Shown one piece after another: positions 37,964-49,800 of a stretch of 64,000 nucleotides of DNA (the first letter of the stretch is position 1; every line of letters begins with the position of its first letter). Position numbers and translations under genes: made by a program. The stretch spans positions 14,799,152 through 14,863,151 of the forward strand of contig OZ024784.1 of NCBI GenBank assembly GCA_964017065.1. Direction: 5' to 3'. Below the pieces are notes generated by a model. The model was not told the origin of the DNA. It worked only from the letters and a program-made list of their open reading frames with translations, and did not search any database. The stretch is from Haliclona indistincta. Taxonomy: Eukaryota > Porifera > Demospongiae > Haplosclerida > Chalinidae.

Positions 37964-38072
37964 CACGTGAAGTGAGAACATGCATCACTTTGTAGTCGAC
38001 CTTGTATGGTTCACTGAGTTAGCCTTGTCTTGAGCAGACCGTTGCTATCAGTCTGTACATTAGAGGATCGAG

Positions 38073-39473
38073 ATGAACACATTGCAGGCTGCTGCAACTC
38101 CGTATGATGTCGGAGACTTGGCTTCGTGTCCTTCGATAGATGACCAACAGTGTTACTCTGTGCTAACATACGACCGGTACACTTTTCCTGTTTCGATGGT
38201 GTCCTGTATTTTCTCCTGCATTGGCTCCATCGCAATCATAGGCTCGTTTATTCGTTGGAAGGACATTCGCTCGGGTTCTCGGTGGATCATCATGTACCTC
38301 TCTGTCGCGGACTGTCTTACGGCTAGTAGCTACCTAATCGGGTCTATAAACTTCCTTGTATTCCGTGCAGGCTACAATTTTCACGGTCAAGCAGCTGTTG
38401 ATGCCTGTGTGCGCTTTGATACTGTGTGTCAGATCCAGTCCTTTCTTTCTTCATGCTCTTCTATGAGTTCTTTTGTGTGGACATTGGTTCTTGCAATCTA
38501 TCTGTATTGGACCATAGTTAAGAAAGAAGTTCGGACTGTAAATCGTTTGTTTCCGCTCTATCATGTCATAGCATGGGGACTGCCGATAGCAATTTTACTT
38601 CCATTGCTCATCTTAAATAAGTTGGGATATTCTCCAGTTGCAGCCAGTGGATGGTGCTATATTCGAACAAATCATGTAACACAAACTTTTAGTACAGAAT
38701 CACTAAGCATGCTAACGTGGGAAAACATTGTACTGATACTTGTAGGTGGAAAAGCATTGGAAATCTTCACCTACATTACTGTCATCAGTCTGTACTTTCT
38801 TGTGTTCTGCAACATACGGAGAGAGGTATGCTCATTTAGATATTATTGTTCTATACTGTTTTGTCCTGTTTCCTGCAGAAAAAGTTTCTTTCTTCCTCAA
38901 GCCGAACAGGGATAAAAAATTTGCTATCGAAAGTCGAAATTAAACTTTATGCTATTCCATTCTTATTTATCTTGGTGCGAATGTGGGGAACTCTACAGTT
39001 TTTTTTCTCTATTGCTATTGCTCCTCATATAATGCCTGATGGATGTACATTAGAGTGGATCTACTATGTCTTATTTGTGCTCGCCGTTTTGCAAGTAAGT
39101 TAATATCCTATAAACTAAAAAAAACATGTATCATGAAACTAGAATGCCGTTCTGTCTAAAATCAACTTTCACTGTGTTCCATAGCTCTGTAACTATGCAA
39201 TACATGGTTTCTCTATAGGCAATCGGTGACGGAGGACAAGGATGGGTCAATGGAGTCCTCTTTGTAATATGCTCGCCCAAAATTCGTGAGAGGGTTATCT
39301 GTAACCCATTGTACTGCTGTTGTGATCAGCTGATGACATACTTTGATAGCACAAATGTACCCAGCACCACACGGTCACACCACTCCTCTTCTTTGACTCC
39401 TATGAATCCAACCACTATACCACTCAATGAGAAATCATCATTACTAGGAGAACCACAGACAATAAACACATGA
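38073..39473 (+). CDS. GPR157-like seven-transmembrane receptor H
   Basis: Three exons, 38073-38825, 38879-39094 and 39219-39473, with phase-0 introns at the same structural positions as receptors A-G; 407 aa. Landmarks are FSCIGSIAIIGSFIRWKDIR, WIIMYLSVADCLTASSYLIG, SFVWTLVLAIYLYWTIV (TM3), YHVIAWGLPIAILLPLLIL and NKLGYSPVAASGWCYI (loop 2). TM5-6 reads GGKALEIFTYITVISLYFL and EIKLYAIPFLFILVRMWGT, and TM7 GGQGWVNGVLFVICSPKIR. Human GPR157 has a matching WGVPL..KKIGY..SVGWCW pattern, and this gene is closer to it than the array genes are. Vertebrate GPR157 couples to Gq at the primary cilium; carrying that role over to this gene is inference. Confidence 0.87.
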
Positions 39474-39615
39474 ATAACCTGTTGTCCGAACTCCCTATTG
39501 ATCATCAGGTGACTGTTTTGTAAGCTACTATACTATATTGTTTGAAGTTATGAATAAAATTATTATTGTGTATTGACAAAACAATTTGTTGCAGCATAAA
39601 TAATTTTATAATGGG

Positions 39616-41629
39616 CTATTGACATGCTGGCCATATACTGGTGTTGTCTAAGATGGTATACTGAGGGTTAAATCGTGGTGAGTCAATGTCGATTACTGTA
39701 GACACCATTGTCATGAAGGAGACAGCCAGCATGCATAATATTGTCAAGAATCCAATGATGTGTCGCACTAGTATAAACATGTCCAACCAGAGCCATTTTT
39801 CAATGTTAGGCCAAAGAAGAACAATTGCTAACTCAAATGAGGAGAGTTGAGTGTTTGAAGTCAGCCTAGGTCTGTTGTTACGTGTGGCTTGTACACTGGA
39901 TCCATACACCGCAGGAGGTGTATTGGAGCGAGGATGATGAGAAGGAGAATAACGAGTGTCAGTTAGCGCTTTGTCGGGATGTGAGTAGGGCCAAGGAAGC
40001 AAAGGATCTGTTTCTCTCCTAGCTGAGTATGGTGGAAGCCCTCCTTCTAGTCTGTCTATATCATTAATACGAGAAGGCGAGCGACTTTGTCGATTGTCAG
40101 ATTGTCTGGATGATTCAGTTCTTTTCATTTGCCATTTGAGATAATCTTGAGCCCAGGTCCATGCCATGAAGAAGGTTAGTGCCATCACTCCTATGAACAA
40201 GCCAAAAAAAGTTTGTCCTTTGGTTCTAACATCAACTTGTACAATGAGCGAATAGAAAACCACCGTACAAGCAAACAATATCAGTAGAATGATCATGGTT
40301 GCCTCGTACCACAGTCTCACTATGAAATGATTTAATGATGCATACTTTAGTTTTTGAATCCACTCATAAGGATTTGATATAGAACTGGCACTTTTAGCAT
40401 ATACCCATTTTCTCATTCTGTATACCAGCTGTGACAAACAAGATACAATGAGTACGAGCCAGATAAACGTGCCCCAGTAAAACTCCGAGATATCAACACT
40501 GTTTTCAAAGAAACTGCTGTTGTGCAAGTTGCTATTTCTTGCTGTTTCTCCTCCAAGAAAGTAGAATAATCCCATGAGACAACCAATTAGACTGTACTGC
40601 CAACCAAATCCCATCTGTAACAGTGCATATCCCTGTGGAGCTGTCCAGGCAAGACCCTGCAGTGACATGCCTGAATACTCTCTGAGAAATCTCTGTGTCC
40701 ATTTCCAGTGGAGTTCTTGTCTCCCTAACAACCAATCATATGGTGCCTCTTGACTGTGTGAAAAAATACTCAAAATAACACACATGCTAGCAGCCCTTGG
40801 CTGGACATGCTGATGGTGGTAAAGTTAACTAATTGTGTTAATTAAACATACAGGTGGCTACATGTAGACACTAGACCAGTAGATAATATCTATGTAAACC
40901 ATAGCTCTTATTAATGACATTTTAAAAATATTTGTATTGTGTTAGAACTCTCCTTCAGTAGTTTTTGGCAAACATAACATAACATGTGCTGAGAAGTTGA
41001 GGGTCATGTGATACTGTACCATAACTGAGGCAGTCTAGCACAAACAAATACATTCCACTATAAGGTCACATGCAGTGCTGGTGGGCAACTCTATCATGTA
41101 ACTAAGTTTTGGTAGGAAACATTGCATGTTAGACAGAATTATGCAGTTTGGTTGTTCGTACCTTCTAAAATTGCAATGTTCATAGCCCAAGTTCATGTAA
41201 CTAGTCCATCCAATAAATAGGTTACACAGTGTAAGAATAGCTACAACCACTCCTGCTCGCAAGTGCAGACCAGTTAGTGCCTGGAACAAAAATGAGAATG
41301 AAATTAAAAACACTTGCATTAAATTAATGTAGCAACAATCCAAAACAATAACATATCATTGCTTTCGTTCAGCTCACCACCAGTATTCCAGTTGGTAGCG
41401 CAAATACAGCTCTGCTCAAGACATGCCGCCCCCAATACACTCCTAGATAGTAAGATTCATTTCCTGGAATCAGCTTGTTCAAGTCGAGATAGCCGCCACG
41501 CGACCGGTTTAAGGTGCCCCCAATACACGAGACTAGTAGCACAGCAACAGCAATCACTGTTGTGGTGATTATCCTAAGCGAGAACACGACTAGAGGCTTG
41601 TCCAGGAGCGCCATGCGATCATCTCCCAC
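39616..41629 (-). CDS. Multi-pass membrane protein of unknown family
   Basis: Three exons, 41629-41378, 41280-41162 and 40753-39616, encode 502 aa. Hydropathy by eye shows a first TM in RIITTTVIAVAVLLVSCI, another in AGVVVAILTLCNLFIGW, a short hydrophobic turn QYSLIGCLMGLFYFLGG, a TM in FYWGTFIWLVLIVSCLSQLV, a close pair (EATMIILLILFACTVVFYSL and FFGLFIGVMALTFFMAW), and a last TM in VRHIIGFLTILCMLAVSFM. A 100-residue Ser/Arg/Pro-rich linker sits before the last segment. A loop (WKWTQRFLREYSGMSLQGL) faintly recalls the extracellular loop of dual-oxidase maturation factors, but the fit is too weak to name it. I do not recognise the family. An alternative start is MALLDKPL (41614). Start codons of this gene and LIG3 are 159 bp apart. 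Confidence 0.75.
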
Positions 41630-41788
41630 GCTGATTGGTGAGGGTGTGTCTCACAATAGTGCTGCTCGAATCATCATGTGACTGCAGTCACGCGCGCGGC
41701 TGGTACGAGCCCGCCCACGCATAATGCATAATGAGAGAAGGCGTTGCCTTGAGGTTCAAGAAAAAGGCGGCCCGTGAGCACTAGAGCA
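41630..41788. promoter_or_regulatory. Bidirectional promoter between the membrane-protein gene and LIG3
   Basis: Only 159 bp separate the two divergent start codons. The stretch is locally GC-rich (CACGCGCGCGGCTGG, GAGCCCGCCCACGC) compared with surrounding DNA, as expected of a short CpG-type bidirectional promoter. No TATA box is apparent. Confidence 0.6.
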
Positions 41789-44700
41789 ATGGCGGCAGAA
41801 GCAAGATACTGTGTCGAGTACGCCAAGACAGGACGAAGTGGCTGTAAGAAATGCAAAAAGACAATTGAAAAGGGTTTGTGCAGGATAGGAAAGATTACGG
41901 CTAATCCATTCGGGTAAGAGATAAGTGAAGTTTGAATTAAGCCAGGAAAACCCGAACTATTCTTTCTTGCTGCCCTTTGCACAATATAATCTACAGTGTC
42001 CTGGCTATTACTTGCCCGTTTTACAAGGAAAATGGGTGTACCCACACTCCAGTAGCACTTGCCATATTTGGAACAAAATTATTTCGTACTCGGCAATCAG
42101 GAGAGACCCACATAGGGGTGGGTGGGTTGTGGGGAGGGCGTCAGGTGGCATTTTTTTGGCGCTCTGGCAAAAGGAGATGTATCTTCTTCCATCGCTCTTG
42201 CTGGTAGGGGATTTTTGCCGAAATCGTGTCCTCTCATTAAATATTCGCCCCTCTGTAACTTACAGACAGAGACCTTTTTGCAAAATCCCATACATACGTT
42301 TCTTCCTTGTCTACCAAAGTTTATGTCTGACATTTTGTGTGGGTGTGGCATGCTCAGGAAAGAAACGCAACTTTTCGTCATTGGGTGGGGCTTGCTACGC
42401 CCACAAGACGAATGGCGACTTTCTTGGGTGATCAGTGTGACTGACCAAGCCTTCAACTAACAGTAGAAACCAAAATATTCGTAATCCTGATGTTTGGGAT
42501 TTCCACCCTTAAGCTTGATCTAAGATCTAACTATCATGTCATTATTGTATCACAGTGATGAAGGTGACGAGATGAAGGTGTGGTATCACTGTGAATGCAT
42601 GTTTGAGACACTACAGAGAGCTCGTGCCACAACAAAGAAGATAGAAACTCCGGCCGACCTTGAAGGCTTTCCATCTTTACAAGACGCAGAGAAAGATCAA
42701 ATCAAGCAACTGATTAAAGGTTATCCCTGATAATTTTTGGTCAGTAACAGTGCATTTAATGTTCTATCTCAGAATTGGTAGAAAAATTGTCCAAGAAGTC
42801 TTCAGCTAAGCCTAAGAAAAAGGGGCAAGCCACAGCAACTACGAGCAGCACTACTGCTACACCATCAGCTGCCTCCTCCTCCTCTTCTCCTGCTAAGCTC
42901 ACTCTCTCACCTGCAAAACCTAAGAAAGAAACAAAAGTTGAAAAGAAGCCAAAAGGAGATGATGATGATAGCAGTGACTTGTTCCATCAGTTCTGTGAGC
43001 TTTGTCACAGTATTGAGAAAGAACCCAGCTACAATGCCAAGACTAAGATAGTGGCTAATTACATCAAACATGGAGCCAGTGGAGGTGAACAAGCTTTACA
43101 TGTTATTTGGGCAGTCAGGCATATAAATTGTCTTGCTGCTACCATTACTAAGCCAGAGAGCCACACTCACTGCAATATTGTGTTGTTTTTGTTACAGGTA
43201 AGTTCACTGGTGATGTGTACCTGCTGGTGAAGCTATTGCTGCCAACTGCTGGGAAGAAGAGAGTGTATAACCTGCAGAGCAAACAAATTGTCAAGATCCT
43301 CAGTCAGGTCTGTCTCTCTCTTTCCTTTTGTACATACATCTCCTCCTCTCTACTAGGTGTTTCAATGTGACCATGATGAAATGAATGAAGATCTTGACAA
43401 GGTCTTTATTTCATAAACAATAGATCTCTTCACATTTCCTATTCTTTAGGGTGACGTAGCAGAAACAGCTATGCAATTCTTTGAGCAAAGTAGTAGTTGT
43501 CGACCAGCAAAGCAGAGCACACTAACACTAATGGAGGTTGGTGTGTGTGTGTGTGTGTGTGCCTCATTACTAGTAGTGTCATGATGATCTTGGTAGGTGG
43601 ATGGGTTCCTAGACAAGATGGCCGAAGTCACTAAAGAGGATGATCAGAAAAATGAGATGAGCAAAATCATACGCAGGTAAAACTAGCACTATTAAGATTT
43701 TGGGTTTCAAATTTATTATTGTATTTCTCTTCAGGTGTACTGGCAAGGATCTACGGTACATAATTCGTCTCATCAAGCATGATTTACGTATCAATGCTGG
43801 TCCCAAGCATGTGTGAGTATTTGCAAACACATTCTTGACTCACTTTACTCACTTGTTCTCTATCAGTCTTGATGCTCTGGATCCCAATGCTTACAAGGCA
43901 TTTCAGGTATCACAGGATCTCAAGGATGTAGTGGAGAGAGTGATGTCCCAGCGTGATGGAGAGGGAGGGGCAGCAGGTGGAGTCCCAAGTCTCAAGAAAT
44001 CTCTAAGTGTTCGTCTGTCGGTGATGACTGCAGTCAAACCAATGCTAGTGAGACAATGATACGATTTATTCAACTGTGTTTCTTCTTTACATTCATCATT
44101 ATTTCAATAATGTTTTTGCTTTCAGGCTGAGGCATGTCGCTCTGTTGCTATGGCAATGAAGAAGTGTCCTCATGGCATGTTTGCTGAAATCAAGTATGAC
44201 GGCGAGCGTGTGCAAGTACACAAACAAGGAGACACGTTCCAGTACTTCAGTCGCAGCCTCAAACCTGTACAGGGACACAAGGTCCAAAATCATTTTGACA
44301 CACTAGTATACACATGCACTGATGCTGTCAAATTTTCAGTTATAAATTTCTGTTTTCCTTGTTACTAGGTATCTCAAGTGAAGGACTATCTTCCCCAGGC
44401 TTGTCCTCACGGTGACAGCATGATACTGGACAGTGAGGTGTTAATGGTGGACCTTAAGACTGGCAATCCTCTTCCATTTGGTACTCTGGGCATACACAAG
44501 GTGTGTCTCATGTTACTTATCATGTTGGACCTTTATTCTGTACTTCAGAAATCAGCATTCAAAGATGCAGTTCCTTGTCTATTCATATTTGATATTATCT
44601 ACTTCAACGGTCAAAGTTTACTGGAAAGGCATGCTGCTTGCGCGAACTCGATATTTTCATTATTGATTCGATTTCTCATTCAGTCCAATCAGTGAGCGTC

Positions 44701-46674
44701 GCAAACTCTTGGAACAAAACATAAAGGAGGTGAAGAATCGCATTATGCTGTCTGAACAGAAGCTTGTTAAGGTATGGACAAGATTAACTCCGTGAAAACG
44801 TAAAAAAAACATATTATTTTGTAGCAACCTGAAGAGCTGTCTGATCTAATAATGAAGGTAATCAAACAGGGGCTGGAGGGACTTGTACTCAAGGATACCA
44901 AGGTACTGAACACACTTTAGTAAAGCACCTTGATGCAATTTATTGTATGTACAGAGTATCTATGAGCCTGGAAAGAGACATTGGTTGAAGGTTTGTTACC
45001 AATGACAATGTACTTTTTATATAATGTGTGTGTGTAGGTAAAGAAAGACTATCTTGAAGGAGGAGCAATGGCGGATACTGCTGACCTGTTGGTGCTCGGA
45101 GCTTATTATGGGACAGGGAACAAGGGTGTGTTCTATCTTTTCTTCTTCTCAAGCTCGCTCTTCTTTGCAGGAGGGATGATGTCTGTATTCTTGATGGGTC
45201 TCTATGATGCTTCGTGCAGCAAGTTCCGCACGGTTTGTAAGTGTGGTAATGGTCACGACGATGCCACCATACATAGACTGCAAAAAGAACTGGACATGGT
45301 CAAGATCAGTAAAGATCGCAGCAAAGTTCCTGATTGGCTCATAATACATCGCTCACAGACACCTGACTTTGTTGTAGCTGATCCCAAGGTTTGTCACTCA
45401 ATAGTGTATCTCTCTTAGAGTAAGAAATTATATTGTGCAAGTTGTATAAAGGATAGCTAACATCTCTCGTACAATCCAGAGTGCTCCAGTGTGGGAGATC
45501 ACAGGAGCAGAGTTCTCACAGTCTACAACGCACACTGCTAATGGAATATCCATTAGGTTTCCTCGTGTCACTCGAATCAGAGATGACAAAGACTGGAACA
45601 CTGCTACTAACCTGGACAGGCTCACGGTATAGCATCAATCTTTACATCTCCATTATGCTTTCTCTTGATCTCCAACAGACACTGTTCAAGACCTCAAAAG
45701 AGAATGTTGGTATGTCTGGTCTGGAACACAATCGTAGCAAACTGATGTTATCTTTATGTGTAGATATTCCCGGGCTAACTCTACCTCAAACAAGTGGAAA
45801 GAGTGAAGACGATGATGAGGAAGATGAGGATGAGGAAATGGAAGTAGAGGAGCCCAGTCCTCGAAAGCAGAGTCCTAAGAAACCAGTTTCTAGCAGAAAG
45901 AGGAACCTTGCTGACGCTGTTGCTGAGAAGTCACCTAAGAAGAGAAGGCAAGATCCCTCTCCTCAGACCTCACCAGTCAAAGGAGGTGGGAAGCCTGCGT
46001 GCAAGTATGGTCTAAAGTGTTACCAGACGAATGCAGCACACAGAAGCAAGTTCAGTCACCCGGTAAGAGAGATAGAGTGTGCATGCGAATATTTGTTATG
46101 AATGATCACAGGATGACACTACTTGTGCCGAAACAACAGTAGAACAGGTAGGACACGTTATATCTTTCATCAACATCATTCATTGCTTGCTCACTTCAGC
46201 CTCTGCTAAACCTGTTCACTGGGTACAAGTTCATAGTTGACTCTTCACTAGACAAGGCAAAGGAAATCAAGCGTTGTCTAGTAGCGTAAGTCACCTATTC
46301 TAAATAAGTATAAGTACAAGCAGTGTGTACAAGTACTGAAAATTATACTCAAGTACAAGTATCAAATACTTGGGCCTAACCTTGGCGTAATGATAGTACT
46401 CATACTGTGATTAGTGGCTACATACACGACCAAATGTTGTGTAGATACGACGGGCAGCTTTTGGAAGAGCATGAAGCTGCTGATGCTACTCACATCATTG
46501 CTGATGACAGAACAGCTGTACAGGTATGTTAGGGCTTTGAACTGGTCAGCAGCATGTGGTAATGTTCTTCAGGTTGAAGATTGTCCAGACTCAGTCCTAT
46601 TCTTGAAGGCAAAATGGGTTTGGGACTGTCTTGGCAAGAAGCAGCTGCTACCGACCGATTCATATGAACACTGA
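41789..46674 (+). CDS. LIG3: DNA ligase III with an additional PBZ zinc finger
   Basis: ATP-dependent ligase of base-excision and single-strand-break repair, and the mitochondrial ligase of animals. About 18 exons. Exon 1 begins MAAEARYCVEYAKTGRSGCK and with exon 2 (VWYHCECMF) forms the PARP-type nick-sensing finger. Then come a Lys/Ser/Pro linker, the DNA-binding domain (GDVYLLVKLLLP, DVAETAMQFFEQS, DLRYIIRLIKHDLRIN), and the catalytic core with nucleotidyl-lysine motif EIKYDGERVQVHK near 44190. Further motifs are ILDSEVLMVD, LEGLVLKD, KRHWLKVKKDYL and GISIRFPRVTRIRDDKDW. After an acidic and basic linker, near 45990-46060, lies a canonical PBZ finger (C-x5-C-x6-H-x5-H, YGLKCYQTN), which human LIG3 lacks. 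A BRCT domain (LLNLFTGYKFIV..THIIADD..WVWDCL) ends at 46674. The exon upstream of the start gives no in-frame ATG, so no mitochondrial leader is evident there. Confidence 0.95.
46290..46375. repeat. CAAGTA/AAGTA-rich repeat in a LIG3 intron
   Basis: Overlapping AAGTA, CAAGTACT and ACTCAAGTACAAGTATCAAA units lie in the intron that splits the BRCT domain. Similar CAAGTA-rich stretches occur at the ends of dispersed repeats in other invertebrates, but no element borders are visible. Confidence 0.5.
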
Positions 46675-46804
46675 TACCACCCGATACCACCATACATGTA
46701 GTTAGTTTAGGAACTTTTTTAATTGATCCCCAGAGTTTTGAGAATATATAAATTGCATATTTTTACTCTTGTGTTCAAACAATAAAACATGCAGTCAATG
46801 ATAA

Positions 46805-49800
46805 TCAGGGCAGTGTGACTGTCAATGTTCTCTTTGTAGTAAGTTCTGACAGTGACTGGCTGTCCATCAGCTTCACTTGTTTTCTGATATATTCCACCAT
46901 CACGGCTAGCATCACAGGATCTGTTTGCTGCTTGTCAACAACAAATACTCTGAAAAGAGTAAACACATTCACTGAACAGCACAGATACCAAAAGCAAAAA
47001 AAAAAAAACTAGCATACACATGAAGAGGCACTCAGTAGTGTTACTAGTAAAAAACATACTGGTGCATAAAGGCCTGGGAACGAGGCTAGCATTAGTCCTG
47101 ATATCCTATTAAGGATTATTTTGCTCTAATATATTTATTAAACATTTCCCAGTCAAGCATGCATTGTCTTGCTCTATGAGTATAATCGCATGCGCCTAAT
47201 AATGGTACCTCCATACAGCAGCTGCCAACTTTTTATCACTTGACAACAGTCCCTGTAAAAAGACATTCTTAATGTTGGTTCACAGCAATGACTGACCTCA
47301 TCATAACCCAGCACTAATCCTCTGAACTGTCTCGATAGCTCTTGAAGGCTATCAGATTTTACCTTACCAGAATGAACCTGCAACAAAAAATAATTGTATG
47401 GTTTTCACTAATGCCCTCTACTCACCCCAAGGACTCCAATTCGTTCTTCAACATCGTCCCAAAAGAAACGAACTAGCTGTTTGATCAAAAATTTCCCATC
47501 ATCTCCTTCTCGTTTGAATCTGGTCAGGCAGAACCACAAGTGAAGGTGTGCAACCAGAAACCAGGACTGGAACGTATCTGGTAGCTTGCAGACTGAGTGA
47601 CAGAGCACAATGTTTTATCCCGGTAAACAAAATAATAATTCCACATTTCCACTATAAATTTGTAATCCAAATCACAAGGCAACCTGGCCGTCATTAAGGT
47701 GGCGGGTACCTTTTTAGTGCGCACAATAATACGCGCAGTATGCGCAGTATGAATATCATTACTTCAGGGCAACCACGGCACCCGCGCAACAGGCTACATT
47801 GTAGAATGGCTTGGTAATTATATTCATGACAGCCAGCTGTTTTGCCAAGGAAAACATCTGAAGTATCGAAACTTCTCGCCAAATTTAAGCAGAATCGTAG
47901 CATCTTATAATGGCTAACCTGGACGAGTGTGTAGCTAAGCACATTTTCTAGGTTGTGTCGGATGGTTTTGTGGAAATTCGTTCTTAAAATTTAGGTAGCT
48001 CTGGCTTTGTGTAGCCCACTGGCGTATTCTCGACGATATAAGCTCATAAATCAGATGAAGGAAATAATTTTCCGAAAAGCATCCGACACGACCTAGACAA
48101 TTGTAATAGCTTACTATTGGGCTGCTGATCGTGGTCCTGCTAGCCGCTCACGTTCACAAATTTGGCGAGAAAAATTGCTACAACGTTCGTGTAATCCGTG
48201 CACTTCGCGCTCTACAGATTTTGCTGAGAGTTGTTTTATATGCTAGGACGCATAGTATGATGCTTCGCAGCGAGTTTTGCACTGCTTGGATCTTTCAGTC
48301 GGACGTTCTGAGCCCTCTAAAAATCTCATTAATATTCATAGCGAACGGGTGCCCGCCACCTTAACTAGAATAACTAAATATCCGAGTAGGTGTATGATAT
48401 TCGCCGAGTAGGTGTATGATATTCGCCAAACAGGAGAAATAATTATTATTCCTGTATTTTAGTATTCAACAACCATTATATTTCTGAGTGTATGCATAAT
48501 TTGGGGCGAGCCTGAGCGAGCCCCACATTGATTGGCACAATGGCCCACGCGGCGGGGAATGAATCTATCTGTCACGGGGTAGCGTTTGTCCTTTTCAATG
48601 TTCCCGAGAAGTAGGAAACGCCCTTTTTAGCACGTGCGTACATTATAATTGGCGCTTGGTTTCAAACAAGGTAAATGGCATTCTGGCAATGATGCAGATG
48701 ACTCAGAGACGACAACAACAGAGATCAGAGACACCTGAAAAGCAACAACTTTACACGACAAGGCCGCTACCAGAAAGCGACGACGAGAGGCAGAGTCACC
48801 CGATCACCGGGACGACTGGAGCGACAAAAGGAATATCAAAGGGCCTACCGGAGACGCCGGCGGAAAGCAGTAGCTGCAACAGAGCAAACAGTAACTAAGG
48901 TACGTCTAATGAGCTCGTGTGTGATAGCAGTAGAGCCTGCAGTGAGTGAGGAGACCGAGGAACCCTACTCATCACATCTTCCAGGTACATTGTTCCCATG
49001 ACGCCTAGGCAAGGAACACACTCAGCAAGAGATAGCTGGAGAAAGTGCACCATCTGAACATAACCAAACTATTGATTCTATTCACCATCAACAAACCTAT
49101 TAGCGCTGTTAAAATAATATTAACATTATAGCTCAAAAATCTGTGGTGAAACTGGTGTTCACATAATATACAGACTTATCTACTAAAATCTGGACTCACC
49201 ACATAACCTGCAATAATATTTATGATTTATGTTATACACAACTATACACTAACGAGGCTGAATTATATCAATGCTCAGGCTCGCCCCCGCCATTCCATGA
49301 ATGTACTAGTATATGTTACGTACTAGCCCTCGACGACATTACCTTTGAAAAATGTTTCATAGTTCACTTCATCAATATACTGTTCATAAATTAGAAGAGA
49401 ATTGTGCGAGAGTCTCTAAAAATGAAAGTGAAGAACACTCACATTTTGACCATGAACACATGCAATGATCATGACATACTGATTTGTGAGTGTATAATCC
49501 TCCTAGCTTACGAAAGATATTGAGAACCCTTCTTCCCACTGTGGGCTTTAAACTGTTCTCATCTGCAGATGACTGTAGTCTTGTGAGACCAGTAGATATC
49601 TGAAGGAGATACTCTCATTTACACAAAATGTGACAAGAAAAGTCTCACATCTCGTTTGCTGACAGCAGCAGGAAGTGTGCATACGCCTGGACGTGGCCTG
49701 GAAGAGGTGCTATCAATAAAGCACAGAGAACTTAACGTGCATGCTACTCTGGCGCGCGTGCACAAACTGAGAGAAGCAAAGACTTGTCTTGAAACGAGCC

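Noticed and set aside
41925..42460. Overlapping open frames of 76-168 codons on both strands
   Set aside because: They fall in LIG3 intron 1, between exons that join cleanly into the PARP-type finger, and show no domain or splice support.
47694..47942. Frame beginning MLRFCLNLARSFDTSD that resembles a mitochondrial leader for UQCC1
   Set aside because: It lies inside the TTAA-flanked mobile element. The real UQCC1 leader exon (49807-49649) was found upstream with matching splice phase.
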